DNA of 64,000 nucleotides from Ruminococcus sp. 210702-SL.1.03 (GTDB taxonomy: Bacteria > Bacillota > Clostridia > Oscillospirales > Ruminococcaceae), in assembly GCF_020559915.1 (NCBI RefSeq), contig NZ_JAJCLZ010000001.1:62001-126000 (forward strand), given 5' to 3'. Of the stretch, positions 25,850-35,431 are shown one piece after another (position 1 is the stretch's first letter; the number at the start of each line of letters is the position of its first letter). The position numbers were made by a program, and so were the translations under genes. The notes under the pieces were generated by a model that saw only the letters and a program-made list of their open reading frames with translations, was not told where the DNA came from and did not search any database.

Positions 25850-26608
25850 ATGGCTTTACTGGAAGTAAAAAACTTAGGCATATCATTCGGCGGACTGCGC
25901 GCAGTTGACGAATTCAACATCACGATAGAAAAGGGGCAGCTTTACGGGCTGATAGGTCCTAACGGCGCGGGCAAGACCACGGTATTCAATATGCTGACGG
26001 GCGTTTACAAGCCTACGGATGGAACTATACTGCTGGACGGCGAAAACATCACGGGCAAGAGCACGATAGAGATCAACCGCGCGGGCATAGCGAGAACTTT
26101 CCAGAACATACGACTTTTCAAAGACATGACGGTACTGGACAACGTAAAGGTGGCTCTGCACAACCATTACAAGTACAGCGTTTTGACGGGAATACTGAGG
26201 CTGCCGAAATATTTCAAGACGGAAAAGCTGATGAACGAAAAGGCTATGGAGATGCTGAAAGTTTTCGAGCTGGAGGACAAGGCGGAGCTTACCGCTTCTG
26301 GACTGCCCTACGGCGAACAGCGCAGGCTCGAGATGGCGCGTGCGCTGGCTACCGAGCCTAAGCTGCTGCTGCTGGACGAGCCTGCGGCGGGCATGAACCC
26401 GAACGAAACTGCCGAGCTTATGGACATGATACGGCTGGTAAGAGATAAATTCGGCATGACAGTACTGCTGATAGAGCACGACATGAGCCTTGTTTCGGGA
26501 ATATGCGAGAAGCTGACGGTGCTGAATTTCGGTCAGATGCTCTGCGAGGGCAAGACTGAAAACGTACTGAGCGACCCCGACGTTATCAAAGCATATCTCG
26601 GCGATTAA
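25850..26608 (+). CDS. livG: Branched-chain amino-acid-type ABC ATPase LivG
   Basis: The 252-residue ATPase has Walker A GPNGAGKTT, the ABC signature as the LivG variant LPYGEQRRLEMARAL, Walker B LLLLDEPAAGMNP and the H-loop IEHDM. MSLVSGICEKLTVLNFGQ near the end is typical of LivG. ATG 25850 is chosen because it gives the family's usual MALLEVKNL start with AAAGGAGG 10 bases upstream. A GTG two codons earlier, overlapping the livM stop, is the alternative. Confidence 0.94.
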   Translation: MALLEVKNLGISFGGLRAVDEFNITIEKGQLYGLIGPNGAGKTTVFNMLTGVYKPTDGTILLDGENITGKSTIEINRAGIARTFQNIRLFKDMTVLDNVKVALHNHYKYSVLTGILRLPKYFKTEKLMNEKAMEMLKVFELEDKAELTASGLPYGEQRRLEMARALATEPKLLLLDEPAAGMNPNETAELMDMIRLVRDKFGMTVLLIEHDMSLVSGICEKLTVLNFGQMLCEGKTENVLSDPDVIKAYLGD

Positions 26609-26622
26609 AGGAGGCGGCAGAC

Positions 26623-27333
26623 ATGGCAATGTTAGAAGTAAAAGACCTTTATGTGAGCTACGGCATGATCGCCGCGCTGAAAGGAATATCATTTGAAGTA
26701 AACGAGGGCGAAGTAATAGCGCTCATCGGCGCGAACGGCGCGGGCAAGACCACGACGCTGCACACGCTGACGGGTCTGCTGCACGCGAAGTCAGGCTCGA
26801 TAACCTTTGACGGAAAAGAGCTTACGAAAACGCCCGCGCACAAGATAGTAGAGATGGGCATAGCGCACGTTCCCGAGGGACGGCGAATTTTCCAGAACCT
26901 CACGGTGCTCGACAACCTAAAGCTAGGCGCATTCACGCGCAAGGACAAGGCGGGCATAGCGAAAGACATCGAGGAAGTATACGAGCTTTTCCCCAGACTG
27001 GCAGAGCGCAAGACGCAGATAGCGGGAACGCTTTCAGGCGGCGAGCAGCAGATGCTGGCTATGGGCAGAGCGCTGATGTCGAAGCCGAAGATAGTGGTGA
27101 TGGACGAGCCCTCAATGGGACTATCGCCGCTGCTGGTATCGAAGATATTTGAGATAATCGAGATGATAAGAGAGCGCGGAACTACGGTACTGCTGGTAGA
27201 GCAGAACGCGAAAAAAGCCCTCGCGATCTCAGACCGCGCGTATGTACTGGAAACGGGCAAGATAGTGCTTTCGGGCGACGCGCACGAGCTTATGAACGAC
27301 GATTCGGTAAAAAAGGCATATTTAGGGGAATAA
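26623..27333 (+). CDS. livF: Branched-chain amino-acid-type ABC ATPase LivF
   Basis: The 236-residue second ATPase has Walker A GANGAGKTTTLHTLTGLL, the signature LSGGEQQMLAMGRAL, Walker B IVVMDEPSMGLSPLLV and the LivF-type EQNAKKAL in place of an H-loop histidine, which is normal for LivF. It heterodimerises with LivG to drive LivHM. The gene lies 14 bases after livG. Confidence 0.94.
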   Translation: MAMLEVKDLYVSYGMIAALKGISFEVNEGEVIALIGANGAGKTTTLHTLTGLLHAKSGSITFDGKELTKTPAHKIVEMGIAHVPEGRRIFQNLTVLDNLKLGAFTRKDKAGIAKDIEEVYELFPRLAERKTQIAGTLSGGEQQMLAMGRALMSKPKIVVMDEPSMGLSPLLVSKIFEIIEMIRERGTTVLLVEQNAKKALAISDRAYVLETGKIVLSGDAHELMNDDSVKKAYLGE

Positions 27334-27346
27334 GGAGTGAGCTAAC

Positions 27347-27961
27347 ATGGCACAGATCATTACCATTGCAAGAGAAATGGGCAGCGGCGGAAGGACCATC
27401 GGCAAAATGCTCTCAGAAGACCTCGGCATAAAATACTACGACAAAGATCTGATAAAGCTGGCGAGCGAAGACAGCGGCATAAACGAGCGCTTTTTCGGAC
27501 TGGTAGACGAGAAGCTGAAAGGCTCGTTTTTGCGCAAGGGCGGCGTTTACAAAGGCGAGCTTCTCTCGCCCGACCACCGCGACTTTACCTCAGACCAAAA
27601 CCTCTTTAACTTTCAGGCGAAGATAATCAAGCAGCTTGCGGACAAAGAGCCAGCAGTTATCGTCGGCAGGTGCGCGGACTTTATACTGAGCGGCAGGCGC
27701 GACGTTGTAAAAGTATTCGTGTATTCCAACATGGAAACGGCTGTGAAGAACGTGGTGGATATGTACGGCGTGAGCGAGAAGGAAGCGCAGAAGATAATCG
27801 AGCGCACCGACAAGGAGCGCAGCGAGTATTACAGGCACTACACGGGCAGGGACTGGACGAACGCCAAGAACTACAACATCTGCCTGGACACAAGCAACAT
27901 GGACTATACCAAATGCATAGAGATAATAAAGAGCTACCTCAAACTGCTTGAAAAAGAGTAA
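27347..27961 (+). CDS. Cytidylate-kinase-like family protein
   Basis: The 204-residue protein begins AQIITIAREMGSGGRTIGKM, a P-loop of the cytidylate-kinase-like type (GSGGRTIG replaces GxxGxGKS/T). It continues with YYDKDLIKLASEDSGIN and VIVGRCADFIL, both characteristic of this family in gut Firmicutes, where the substrate is generally unknown. It is not the essential Cmk, which has a different length and motif set. It follows livF by 13 bases and is probably the last gene of that operon, a link I cannot explain. Confidence 0.85.
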   Translation: MAQIITIAREMGSGGRTIGKMLSEDLGIKYYDKDLIKLASEDSGINERFFGLVDEKLKGSFLRKGGVYKGELLSPDHRDFTSDQNLFNFQAKIIKQLADKEPAVIVGRCADFILSGRRDVVKVFVYSNMETAVKNVVDMYGVSEKEAQKIIERTDKERSEYYRHYTGRDWTNAKNYNICLDTSNMDYTKCIEIIKSYLKLLEKE

Positions 27962-28008
27962 AAAAAGCTTGATTTTTTAAAAAGATTGACTAAATTTGAT
28001 AGATACAC

Positions 28009-28037
28009 TTGCAAAAAAGAAAAAATCGTGATATAAT
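28009..28037 (+). promoter_or_regulatory. Sigma-A promoter of the TetR-family gene
   Basis: TTGCAA (28009-28014), 17 bases, TATAAT (28032-28037), close before the ribosome site GGGGTAGG and ATG 28072. Confidence 0.7.
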
Positions 28038-28071
28038 ATAAATGCAGTATGATTTACAAAGGGGTAGGACA

Positions 28072-28767
28072 ATGGCAAGACGTTACAACAGCGCAGATTC
28101 TAAGAGGAGGATACTCTCAGCTTGCGTACAGCTCTTCATAAAGCAGGGTTACCACGACACTACCGTTGCTGAGATATTGAAGCAGGCTGACGTTTCGAGC
28201 AGCACTTTTCAGAACATCTTCCACGCCAAAGAGGGCGTACTGATGGATCTGCTGGAGTTTATGTATAAAAACCAATTTGATTCGGCAAAAATGATCTCGG
28301 GAGCGGGGGATTCACCGCTAAAGATATATGCGCTGGAAACGGCGATACAGCTGACGATAACCGAGCTGAATGAGAACATCCGCGACATCTATGTAGAGAT
28401 ATACTCGAAGCCGGACACGGCGGAGTACGTTTACCAGCACACGGCGGACGAGCTTTACAAGATATTCGGCAAGTATATGCCAGAAAACACGGTAAGCGAT
28501 TTCTACGAACTGGACATAGGCTCGGCGGGAATAATGCGCGCCTACATGGCACGTCCCTGCGACAAGTATTTCACGCTGGAGAAAAAGCTGCGCAGGTTCA
28601 TCACCATGAGCCTGAACGCTTACGACGTGCCGGACGAAGAGATCGCCGAAACGATAAGCTACATCGAGTCACTGGACATTCAGGCGATAGCGACGAATGT
28701 TATGAAGGAGCTTTTTCGCTCGCTGGCGATGAAATTTGATTTCACACCAGAGATCAAAACAAACTAA
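28072..28767 (+). CDS. TetR/AcrR-family transcriptional regulator
   Basis: The 231-residue protein has an N-terminal TetR DNA-binding domain (SKRRILSACVQLFIKQGYHD, then TTVAEILKQADVSSSTFQNI; the usual Tyr-His-His of recognition is Phe-Gln-Asn here). An all-helical ligand domain follows. The ATG at 28072 matches the family start and is next to a ribosome site; an upstream in-frame ATG at 28042 overlaps the promoter. It may regulate the upstream liv operon or itself. No palindrome was found to support either. Confidence 0.85.
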   Translation: MARRYNSADSKRRILSACVQLFIKQGYHDTTVAEILKQADVSSSTFQNIFHAKEGVLMDLLEFMYKNQFDSAKMISGAGDSPLKIYALETAIQLTITELNENIRDIYVEIYSKPDTAEYVYQHTADELYKIFGKYMPENTVSDFYELDIGSAGIMRAYMARPCDKYFTLEKKLRRFITMSLNAYDVPDEEIAETISYIESLDIQAIATNVMKELFRSLAMKFDFTPEIKTN

Positions 28768-28774
28768 AAATGGC

Positions 28775-28812
28775 AAGATCTCGCCGAGCATTCTCAGCGG
28801 GATCTTTTTTTG
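28775..28812 (+). terminator. Terminator of the TetR-family gene
   Basis: A long stem (AAGATC/GATCTT with an inner TCGCCGAG/CTCAGCGG, one mismatch) is followed by seven T. Confidence 0.85.
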
Positions 28813-28815
28813 CGC

Positions 28816-28851
28816 AAAAAGACCGACTGTGCGGCAGGCGTACAGTCGGTC
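28816..28851 (-). terminator. Terminator of the InlB-repeat protein gene
   Basis: A perfect 10-bp stem (GACCGACTGT / ACAGTCGGTC) is followed by five T on the minus strand. It lies back to back with the TetR gene terminator. Confidence 0.82.
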
Positions 28852-28870
28852 GTAATTATATTTATAGGAA

Positions 28871-30649
28871 TTATTCAGCTGCGGAGCTGGAGTCGAGATC
28901 AGTAACAGCCTCTTCTTCTGCATCGGCGTCATCAGCAGGAGTTTCATTAGGTGTGAACTCCTCACCATCATTCTCTACGATAAGCGTACCATCGGCGTCA
29001 ACATAGCCCTCGGCGGTGTACTCGCTGCCCTCGCCGCTAACGGTAACGGAGTAGGAGTCGCCTGCCATTGCGCTGATCTTGACATCGGGATCGCCGTTTA
29101 CGCTGAGCTTGACAACGGAAGCGAGCGACTTAACGGTGCAGGTAGACTCATCGAGGTGGAGCGAAGCGGAAAGCTCGCTGTCGTCCTTATTGACAAGAAC
29201 GTAATCGCCCTCGGGGAGGTAGATAAGCTTGGAAGCAAGATCCATGTCGATAGTCTTAGCCTCAAAGATCTCATCGGTATAAGACTCGAAAACGCCGTCC
29301 TTTACAGCCGCGCAGACCACGCCGTTAGAATTATAGATCTCGGCATTCTGAGCATCGAGCGAGAGGGTGGAGTACTTCGACTTATGAGCGCGGTTCTTCC
29401 AAACTTTATAGAAGCTGCTCTGAGTAACGTAAGTCAGCTGACCGCCGTCAGAAGAACGGAGCACGCCGTAATCGCCCCATGAAGGAATACCGGAATTAAA
29501 GCTGAAGCCTGTGAAATGACCGTTGCGCGAATAGATGTCGATATAGCTCTTATCATCAGGCCAGTTGCAGTCGTAGCAGTAAACTCTGTAAGTAGTGCCT
29601 ATCTTCTTAACGTCATAAGCGACGATAGCGTGACCGCTTCCGTCCTGGAAAAGGCACATTACGGTAGGCTTGCCCTTGCCGTTCTTGCAGTTTCTTACAT
29701 TCTTGATGATATCAGCGTACTTGTTGATATGCTTATTAAATGTATTCTGAATACCGTTATCAAGCTGAGATATTTGCATAAGCTCGATAAACTCGCGAAG
29801 AGTCATGCCATAGGTTTTGCTGTAATCATTTATACTGAGGTCTTTCGGGAAAAGCTTCTTTTTATTAAAGCTCTGGATCTTAAAGGTAGAGGTATTGAAC
29901 ATGGTAGAAGTGGTGGACATACCGTAGCAGTTGCCGCCCCAGTCCTGACCATAATAGTACCAAATCCAGAAACCGTCAGTATCGCCGAACATATATTTGT
30001 AAGCGCCGACAGGAATGGTGTAATCATAGCTGTAATCAAAGCCCTCGTAAGTGTTATCGAACTTATATTTCAGCGTAGACTGAGTAGGCACGCTCCAGTG
30101 AGCGTATAAAGTGCGGTTTTTAACGGTGCTGAGAACGGTGCTGTAACCAACTCTTGTACCGCCCTTCTTCTTAGTATACCAGCCCTTGAAAACATAGCCG
30201 CTCTTCTTGGCGGTAGGCATAGAGCCTATTATCTTGCCTGCTGTGTAAGTCTTAGACTTATACGAAACGTTGCCGCCGTTGCCATTGAATTTAAGGGTGC
30301 ATTTAGTAGCCTTTTTCTGCCACTTAGCGGTAAGAGTGTGCGAAACGCCGTTAGTGCATACAGTATCAGCGGTGACCTTTTTGCCGCTTGCGTTATACCA
30401 GCCGAGGAAGCTGTATCCCGAACGAGTGGCGGAAGGCAGAGTGCCGTATTTCTGACCATATGTAACTATTTTTGAGCCTGTGGAACAGTTGCCTCCGTTA
30501 GCGTCGAAGGTAACTGTTAGGCGGGTAGCGCCCATAACTATCGCGGTATTGTTGTCTGTCTGAACTGCGCCTGCGGGGAGTGCTGCTGCCGACATAGAAG
30601 CGGACATTATAATTGCAGCGGAGATCGCGGCGATCCTTTTTCTTAACAT
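28871..30649 (-). CDS. Secreted protein with InlB B-type repeats and a putative papain-like peptidase domain
   Basis: The 592-residue protein has a signal peptide (about 1-28) and two Listeria-Bacteroides (InlB B) repeats at about 43-110 and 117-185 ([13 protein letters not shown] and [14 protein letters not shown] are diagnostic). A ~200-residue domain follows that looks like a papain-like peptidase: [12 protein letters not shown] supplies Gln235 and Cys241, [11 protein letters not shown] supplies His340, and [10 protein letters not shown] supplies Asp360 or Asn362. An acidic, low-complexity C-terminus has no sortase motif, so the protein is probably released. GGAGG precedes ATG 30649. It may cut host, dietary or bacterial proteins. 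The triad is inferred from spacing only. Confidence 0.8.
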   Translation of the reverse strand: MLRKRIAAISAAIIMSASMSAAALPAGAVQTDNNTAIVMGATRLTVTFDANGGNCSTGSKIVTYGQKYGTLPSATRSGYSFLGWYNASGKKVTADTVCTNGVSHTLTAKWQKKATKCTLKFNGNGGNVSYKSKTYTAGKIIGSMPTAKKSGYVFKGWYTKKKGGTRVGYSTVLSTVKNRTLYAHWSVPTQSTLKYKFDNTYEGFDYSYDYTIPVGAYKYMFGDTDGFWIWYYYGQDWGGNCYGMSTTSTMFNTSTFKIQSFNKKKLFPKDLSINDYSKTYGMTLREFIELMQISQLDNGIQNTFNKHINKYADIIKNVRNCKNGKGKPTVMCLFQDGSGHAIVAYDVKKIGTTYRVYCYDCNWPDDKSYIDIYSRNGHFTGFSFNSGIPSWGDYGVLRSSDGGQLTYVTQSSFYKVWKNRAHKSKYSTLSLDAQNAEIYNSNGVVCAAVKDGVFESYTDEIFEAKTIDMDLASKLIYLPEGDYVLVNKDDSELSASLHLDESTCTVKSLASVVKLSVNGDPDVKISAMAGDSYSVTVSGEGSEYTAEGYVDADGTLIVENDGEEFTPNETPADDADAEEEAVTDLDSSSAAE

Positions 30650-30680
30650 AGTTTTTCCTCCAATCAAATATGTTATCATA

Positions 30681-30709
30681 ATTATAACACACTGTTATCA
30701 CTTTGTCAA
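30681..30709 (-). promoter_or_regulatory. Consensus sigma-A promoter of the InlB-repeat gene, flanked by direct repeats
   Basis: On the minus strand TTGACA (30704-30709), 17 bases, TATAAT (30681-30686). The octamer TGATAACA occurs twice on that strand (30693-30700 and 30671-30678), 22 bases apart, one in the spacer and one just after the -10. They may be operators for an unknown regulator. Confidence 0.8.
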
Positions 30710-30870
30710 GTAAAAATTTAATGACAATTCATATTTAGGGTGCGTAAAATGCAGCTATTGCAAAAAAATGTAGAAGCATTCCGACGTGAGTATTCCGGCG
30801 TTAAAATATTCAAAAATGTGACTTAAAATATCTAAAATCAAGAAAATAACCTTTTTTACGCAAAAAACAC

Positions 30871-30899
30871 TTGACAAATCGGGTTAGCCATGTTAAACT
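30871..30899 (+). promoter_or_regulatory. Sigma-A promoter of the DtxR/MntR-type regulator gene
   Basis: TTGACA (30871-30876), 17 bases, TAAACT (30894-30899). The first regulator box overlaps the spacer and -10. Confidence 0.6.
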
Positions 30900-30956
30900 T
30901 ATATAGAGAGTTAGTAATGCCTAACTCATAAAAAGCATAGGTTAGGAAATGCTAAC
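30883..30956 (+). promoter_or_regulatory. Cluster of DtxR-type operator boxes upstream of the regulator
   Basis: Three related 16-mers follow the pattern GTTAG-n6-CTAAC: GTTAGCCATGTTAAAC (30883-30898, degenerate), GTTAGTAATGCCTAAC (30910-30925) and GTTAGGAAATGCTAAC (30941-30956). The same motif as a perfect palindrome lies before enolase. The position on and after the promoter predicts autorepression by the adjacent metal-dependent regulator. The 328-base gap 30650-30977 otherwise holds only the two promoters. Confidence 0.6.
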
Positions 30957-30977
30957 TTTTATACGGAGGGAACAGAA

Positions 30978-31364
30978 ATGCCGCTGACACAATCGCAGAA
31001 AAGATATTTATACGCAATATACACGCTGGGAATAAGCAGCACGCCGATAAAGACCACCGAGGTATCGCGCCTGCTGGGGGTAACGAAAGCCAGCACAGTA
31101 AAAATGACACAGCGACTCATCGACGAAGGGTACATCAAGAAAGCGCCCTACCGCGAGATAGAACTGACAGAATCGGGCATAAAGGCGGCGAACGAGCTTT
31201 ACACGCCGAGCATCATAATCGAGAACTTTTTGCGCAGCAATCTGAAAGTTTCGGACGAGAATGCAGCGGGCGACACGGCGGCGCTGATCTCACAGCTAAG
31301 CGAAGAAACTATGGACAAATTTGTAAAATTCATACTCGATATGCAGGGTAAGCAGCAGGCGTGA
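30978..31364 (+). CDS. DtxR/MntR-type metal-dependent transcriptional regulator
   Basis: The 128-residue protein has the winged-helix DNA-binding domain of the DtxR family (QKRYLYAIYTLG; TTEVSRLLGVTKASTVKMTQ; LIDEGYIKKAPYREIELTESG). A short dimerisation/metal domain follows, and there is no SH3-like C-terminus, as in MntR. Members bind DNA when loaded with Mn or Fe. Some expected metal ligands are not obvious in this short C-terminal half, so the cofactor is uncertain. GGAGGG precedes the ATG. Palindromes GTTAG-n6-CTAAC before this gene and before enolase are its likely binding sites. Confidence 0.85.
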   Translation: MPLTQSQKRYLYAIYTLGISSTPIKTTEVSRLLGVTKASTVKMTQRLIDEGYIKKAPYREIELTESGIKAANELYTPSIIIENFLRSNLKVSDENAAGDTAALISQLSEETMDKFVKFILDMQGKQQA

Positions 31365-31388
31365 ACGAGCGCTTCCCTGCCCTGCGAG

Positions 31389-31425
31389 AAACTCCCGATT
31401 GGTAAAACGGTCGAGAGTTTTCGTT
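31389..31425 (+). terminator. Probable terminator of the regulator gene
   Basis: A 10-bp stem with one mismatch (AAACTCCCGA / TCGAGAGTTT) is followed by a short, interrupted T-run. Confidence 0.45.
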
Positions 31426-31504
31426 AATTGTGTATATTTTTAATGCATTTGGAAATCATAAATTGTGCAGATGTATAAAATAAGTTATCCTATACTAACT
31501 AGGA

Positions 31505-31533
31505 TTGACAACGGCAAAAAAGCGTGATATAAT
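31505..31533 (+). promoter_or_regulatory. Consensus sigma-A promoter of enolase
   Basis: TTGACA (31505-31510), 17 bases, TATAAT (31528-31533). An inverted repeat ATCCTA-n7-TAGGAT (31487-31505) abuts the -35. The leader is about 160 nt and includes a GCCGAA/TTCGGC hairpin. These account for the 334-base gap 31365-31698. Confidence 0.8.
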
Positions 31534-31546
31534 GGGTATAAAGTCA

Positions 31547-31562
31547 GTTAGCATATGCTAAC
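31547..31562 (+). promoter_or_regulatory. Perfect DtxR-type operator at the enolase transcription start
   Basis: GTTAGCATATGCTAAC is a perfect 16-base palindrome lying about +7 to +22 from the predicted start. It matches the boxes before the DtxR/MntR-type gene 600 bases upstream. A bound repressor there would block enolase transcription. Confidence 0.65.
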
Positions 31563-31656
31563 CTTAACTTGATAAGAATAAACCATTTGCACATCAGCAA
31601 ATCTACACAAGACATCTGCGGCGGGAGAATGAGCCCTTTCGCCGAGCCGAAACTGA

Positions 31657-32994
<1,338 letters not shown>

Positions 32995-33008
32995 TAAGGC
33001 AATGCCGC
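32995..33008 (+). repeat. TAAGGCARNNCCGC repeat, copy after eno
   Basis: TAAGGCAATGCCGC lies directly behind the eno stop codon and opens a TGCCGC/GCGGCA hairpin. It is closest to the right end of the MITE-like element at 59257. Confidence 0.45.
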
Positions 33009-33075
33009 GCGATATGATCTTTGCGGCACGGCGTAAACTTTAGTCAACTTCAACAAAAATTTATCATTCGGAGGA

Positions 33076-33108
33076 AGGTGAAATTTCAGCGAAATTTCGC
33101 CTTTTTCT
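33076..33108 (+). terminator. Strong terminator of eno
   Basis: A 13-bp stem with one G-T pair (AAGGTGAAATTTC / GAAATTTCGCCTT) and a 3-base loop is followed by a T-run. Confidence 0.9.
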
Positions 33109-33110
33109 CT

Positions 33111-33139
33111 TGCATTGGCGGGCGGATTATGATATAATA
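33111..33139 (+). promoter_or_regulatory. Sigma-A promoter of the cell-wall-repeat protein gene
   Basis: TTGCAT (33111-33116), 17 bases, TATAAT (33134-33139), starting directly behind the eno terminator. Confidence 0.7.
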
Positions 33140-33190
33140 TAAGATGTATAATCATAGGCAAATGCGACTAAAATGAAAGAAAGTTGATAT

Positions 33191-35365
33191 ATGAGCATTA
33201 ACGGAAGTCAGAAAAAAAGACTGCTTACTCTGCGCACCGGCAAGAGCAGATTCAACGCCGCGTTTTCATCGGCGGTATGCTCGGCGGTAATAGGCGCGGG
33301 ATTTGCGGGCTATTTTTACTACAACTCTACATACTCGCCCGGCTGGCACACTAAGCCCGAGGGAACGTACTACATAGTACAGTCCACAAAAGAGCGCGCC
33401 GTAGGGCTAAAGCTTATCGACAACTCCTCATACCTCTTTGACGAGAACGGCTACATACTCACGGGCTGGCAGGAGTACGACGGCAACAGGTATTACTTCG
33501 ACAAATCGGGCGTAATGCAGAAAGGCATCGTGAAGATAAAAGGCGAGGAATACTACCTATCAGACGAATCCGGTATATTCAAGACGGGGCTTTGCGACTT
33601 TAACGGCGAGGAATATTACTTCAACGACCACGGTTTCCCAGACACGGGCTTCAACAACGACGGTCAGTACTACTACGACGCATCCGGCAAGCGCATAAGC
33701 GGCTGGGCTGAGATAAACGGCATACAGTACTACTTCTTCGAGTCGGGCGAAAATCAGGGACAGATAGCCAAGGGATTTACCGAGATAGACGGCAGCACCT
33801 ACTACTTCGCCTCAGACGGGCACATGGTAACGGGCGTGACCACCATCGACGGAAACACATACAATTTCCAAGAGAACGGCAGCCTTTTCAAGGGCTGGGG
33901 CAACGATGGAAAATACTACATCTACGCCGACCCGCAGACGGGCGCTTACGCGGAGGGTTTCACCGAGATAGAGGGCAACACCTACTTCTTTGACGAAGAC
34001 CACCACATGGTAAAGGGCTGGAAGACCATCGACGGCGAGAGGTATCACTTTACCGACCAGGGACAGATGATACGCGGCTGGTTCACGGACAACGGGCACA
34101 AATTCTACTTTACCAAAGACGGCTCGGCGGCGAGGGGCTTTATACACGTTGACGGCGAGTACTACTACTTCAACGAAAAGAACAGGCTGACATACGGCTG
34201 GAACGAGATCGGCGGAGAGCTTTACTACTTCAATGACGACGGAAAGGTACAGCAGGGCTTCCTTAACTGGAACGGCAGCTACTATTTCTTCGACCCGAAA
34301 ACGCACAAGGCGGCTACGGGGCTGACGAAAACGCTCGCCTACTCCGACACATACCGCTCGGAGATAAAGCAGTTCAAGAGCGACTACGAGCTGATACAGA
34401 AGATAAATTCCGGCGCGAAAAAGCTTACTAAGAAAGAGGAAAAGCGCGCAAAGGCGCTTGAGGAAACATATCTGAAAGAAGATACCTACGAGCATTTCTT
34501 CCTCGAAGCTTACGGCAAGGTAGGCAAGAACGTATTTTACCAGCACTATTTCGACAGCGACCATTTGGTGCAGACTGGCTGGGTAACGATAGCGGGATAC
34601 AAATTCTACTTCGACCCATCTTCGGGCGAAAAGGTAGTCGGTTGGCACGACATAGAGGGCAAGCGCTACTACTTCGGTCAGTTCGGCGTATGCGCTACGG
34701 GCACTATGAAAGTCAACGGCGACGAATACGAATTCGGCAGCGACGGCGCAGTACCAAGCGGCTTGACGAAAACGGCTGACGGGCTGAGATACGCCGAGGG
34801 CGAGAAGTGGGTAAAGAACGACTTCCGCACCGAGAAAAACAAGACCTACTACTTCGACGGTTCGGGCTATGCGGTAACGGGCTGGCACAACATCGACGAC
34901 ACGATGTGCTATTTCGGCAGCGATTCTGCACTCACAAAGGGCATACAGAAGCGCGACGACGCGATATACTACATGGGTCAAAACGGCGCGGTAAAGCGCA
35001 AGTGGGTAAACGTTCCCGACGGCACATACTACTTCAAGGACAACGGCGAAGCGGCTAAAGGCTGGAACGAGATCGACGGAATAAACTACTACTTTGGCAG
35101 CGACGGCAAGCTGAAACGCGGCTGGACGGAGATAGACGGCAACAAATACTACCTCGACAACGGCGCGCAGCTTCGCGGGCCTTTCACCGACGGCGGAACA
35201 TACTACGTTATCGGCGACGTGGGCTACGTTACCGAGGGCTGGGCGACATGGAACAGCCAGCGCTACTACACCGACGCCGACGGCGTACCGCTGACGGACA
35301 CTATGCAGACCATCGACGGAGTAAATTACAGCTTCGACGACAAGGGCGTTGCTACGGCGCACTAA
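33191..35365 (+). CDS. Membrane-anchored protein of choline-binding-type cell-wall repeats
   Basis: The 724-residue protein has a basic N-terminus and one hydrophobic segment (about 24-43, a signal anchor or uncleaved signal). About 27 tandem ~20-residue repeats of the choline-binding/cell-wall-binding type follow (consensus G-W-x5-G-x-x-YYF-x4-G, for example TGWQEYDGNRYYFDKSG). They are interrupted once, at about 385-455, by a charged helical insert (KKLTKKEEKRAKALEETYLK). No enzymatic domain is visible, unlike autolysins with such repeats. It may organise or bind teichoic acid or surface glycans. It has its own promoter and a bidirectional terminator. Confidence 0.85.
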   Translation: MSINGSQKKRLLTLRTGKSRFNAAFSSAVCSAVIGAGFAGYFYYNSTYSPGWHTKPEGTYYIVQSTKERAVGLKLIDNSSYLFDENGYILTGWQEYDGNRYYFDKSGVMQKGIVKIKGEEYYLSDESGIFKTGLCDFNGEEYYFNDHGFPDTGFNNDGQYYYDASGKRISGWAEINGIQYYFFESGENQGQIAKGFTEIDGSTYYFASDGHMVTGVTTIDGNTYNFQENGSLFKGWGNDGKYYIYADPQTGAYAEGFTEIEGNTYFFDEDHHMVKGWKTIDGERYHFTDQGQMIRGWFTDNGHKFYFTKDGSAARGFIHVDGEYYYFNEKNRLTYGWNEIGGELYYFNDDGKVQQGFLNWNGSYYFFDPKTHKAATGLTKTLAYSDTYRSEIKQFKSDYELIQKINSGAKKLTKKEEKRAKALEETYLKEDTYEHFFLEAYGKVGKNVFYQHYFDSDHLVQTGWVTIAGYKFYFDPSSGEKVVGWHDIEGKRYYFGQFGVCATGTMKVNGDEYEFGSDGAVPSGLTKTADGLRYAEGEKWVKNDFRTEKNKTYYFDGSGYAVTGWHNIDDTMCYFGSDSALTKGIQKRDDAIYYMGQNGAVKRKWVNVPDGTYYFKDNGEAAKGWNEIDGINYYFGSDGKLKRGWTEIDGNKYYLDNGAQLRGPFTDGGTYYVIGDVGYVTEGWATWNSQRYYTDADGVPLTDTMQTIDGVNYSFDDKGVATAH

Positions 35366-35375
35366 AAAGATGTAA

Positions 35376-35419
35376 ACAAAAACGGACGTATCTGAGAAAG
35401 ACACGTCCGTTAATTTTTT
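35376..35419. terminator. Bidirectional terminator between the repeat protein gene and mgtE
   Basis: A 9-bp stem (AACGGACGT / ACGTCCGTT) has T-runs on both strands and serves the convergent genes. Confidence 0.85.
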
Positions 35420-35431
35420 GCATTTAGCGCG

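Noticed and set aside
33812..35404. 530-codon frame on the minus strand opposite the cell-wall-repeat gene
   Set aside because: It is the antisense of a tandem-repeat gene. The repeated TAC-rich codons avoid stops in the opposite frame, and the apparent repeats mirror the plus-strand repeats.
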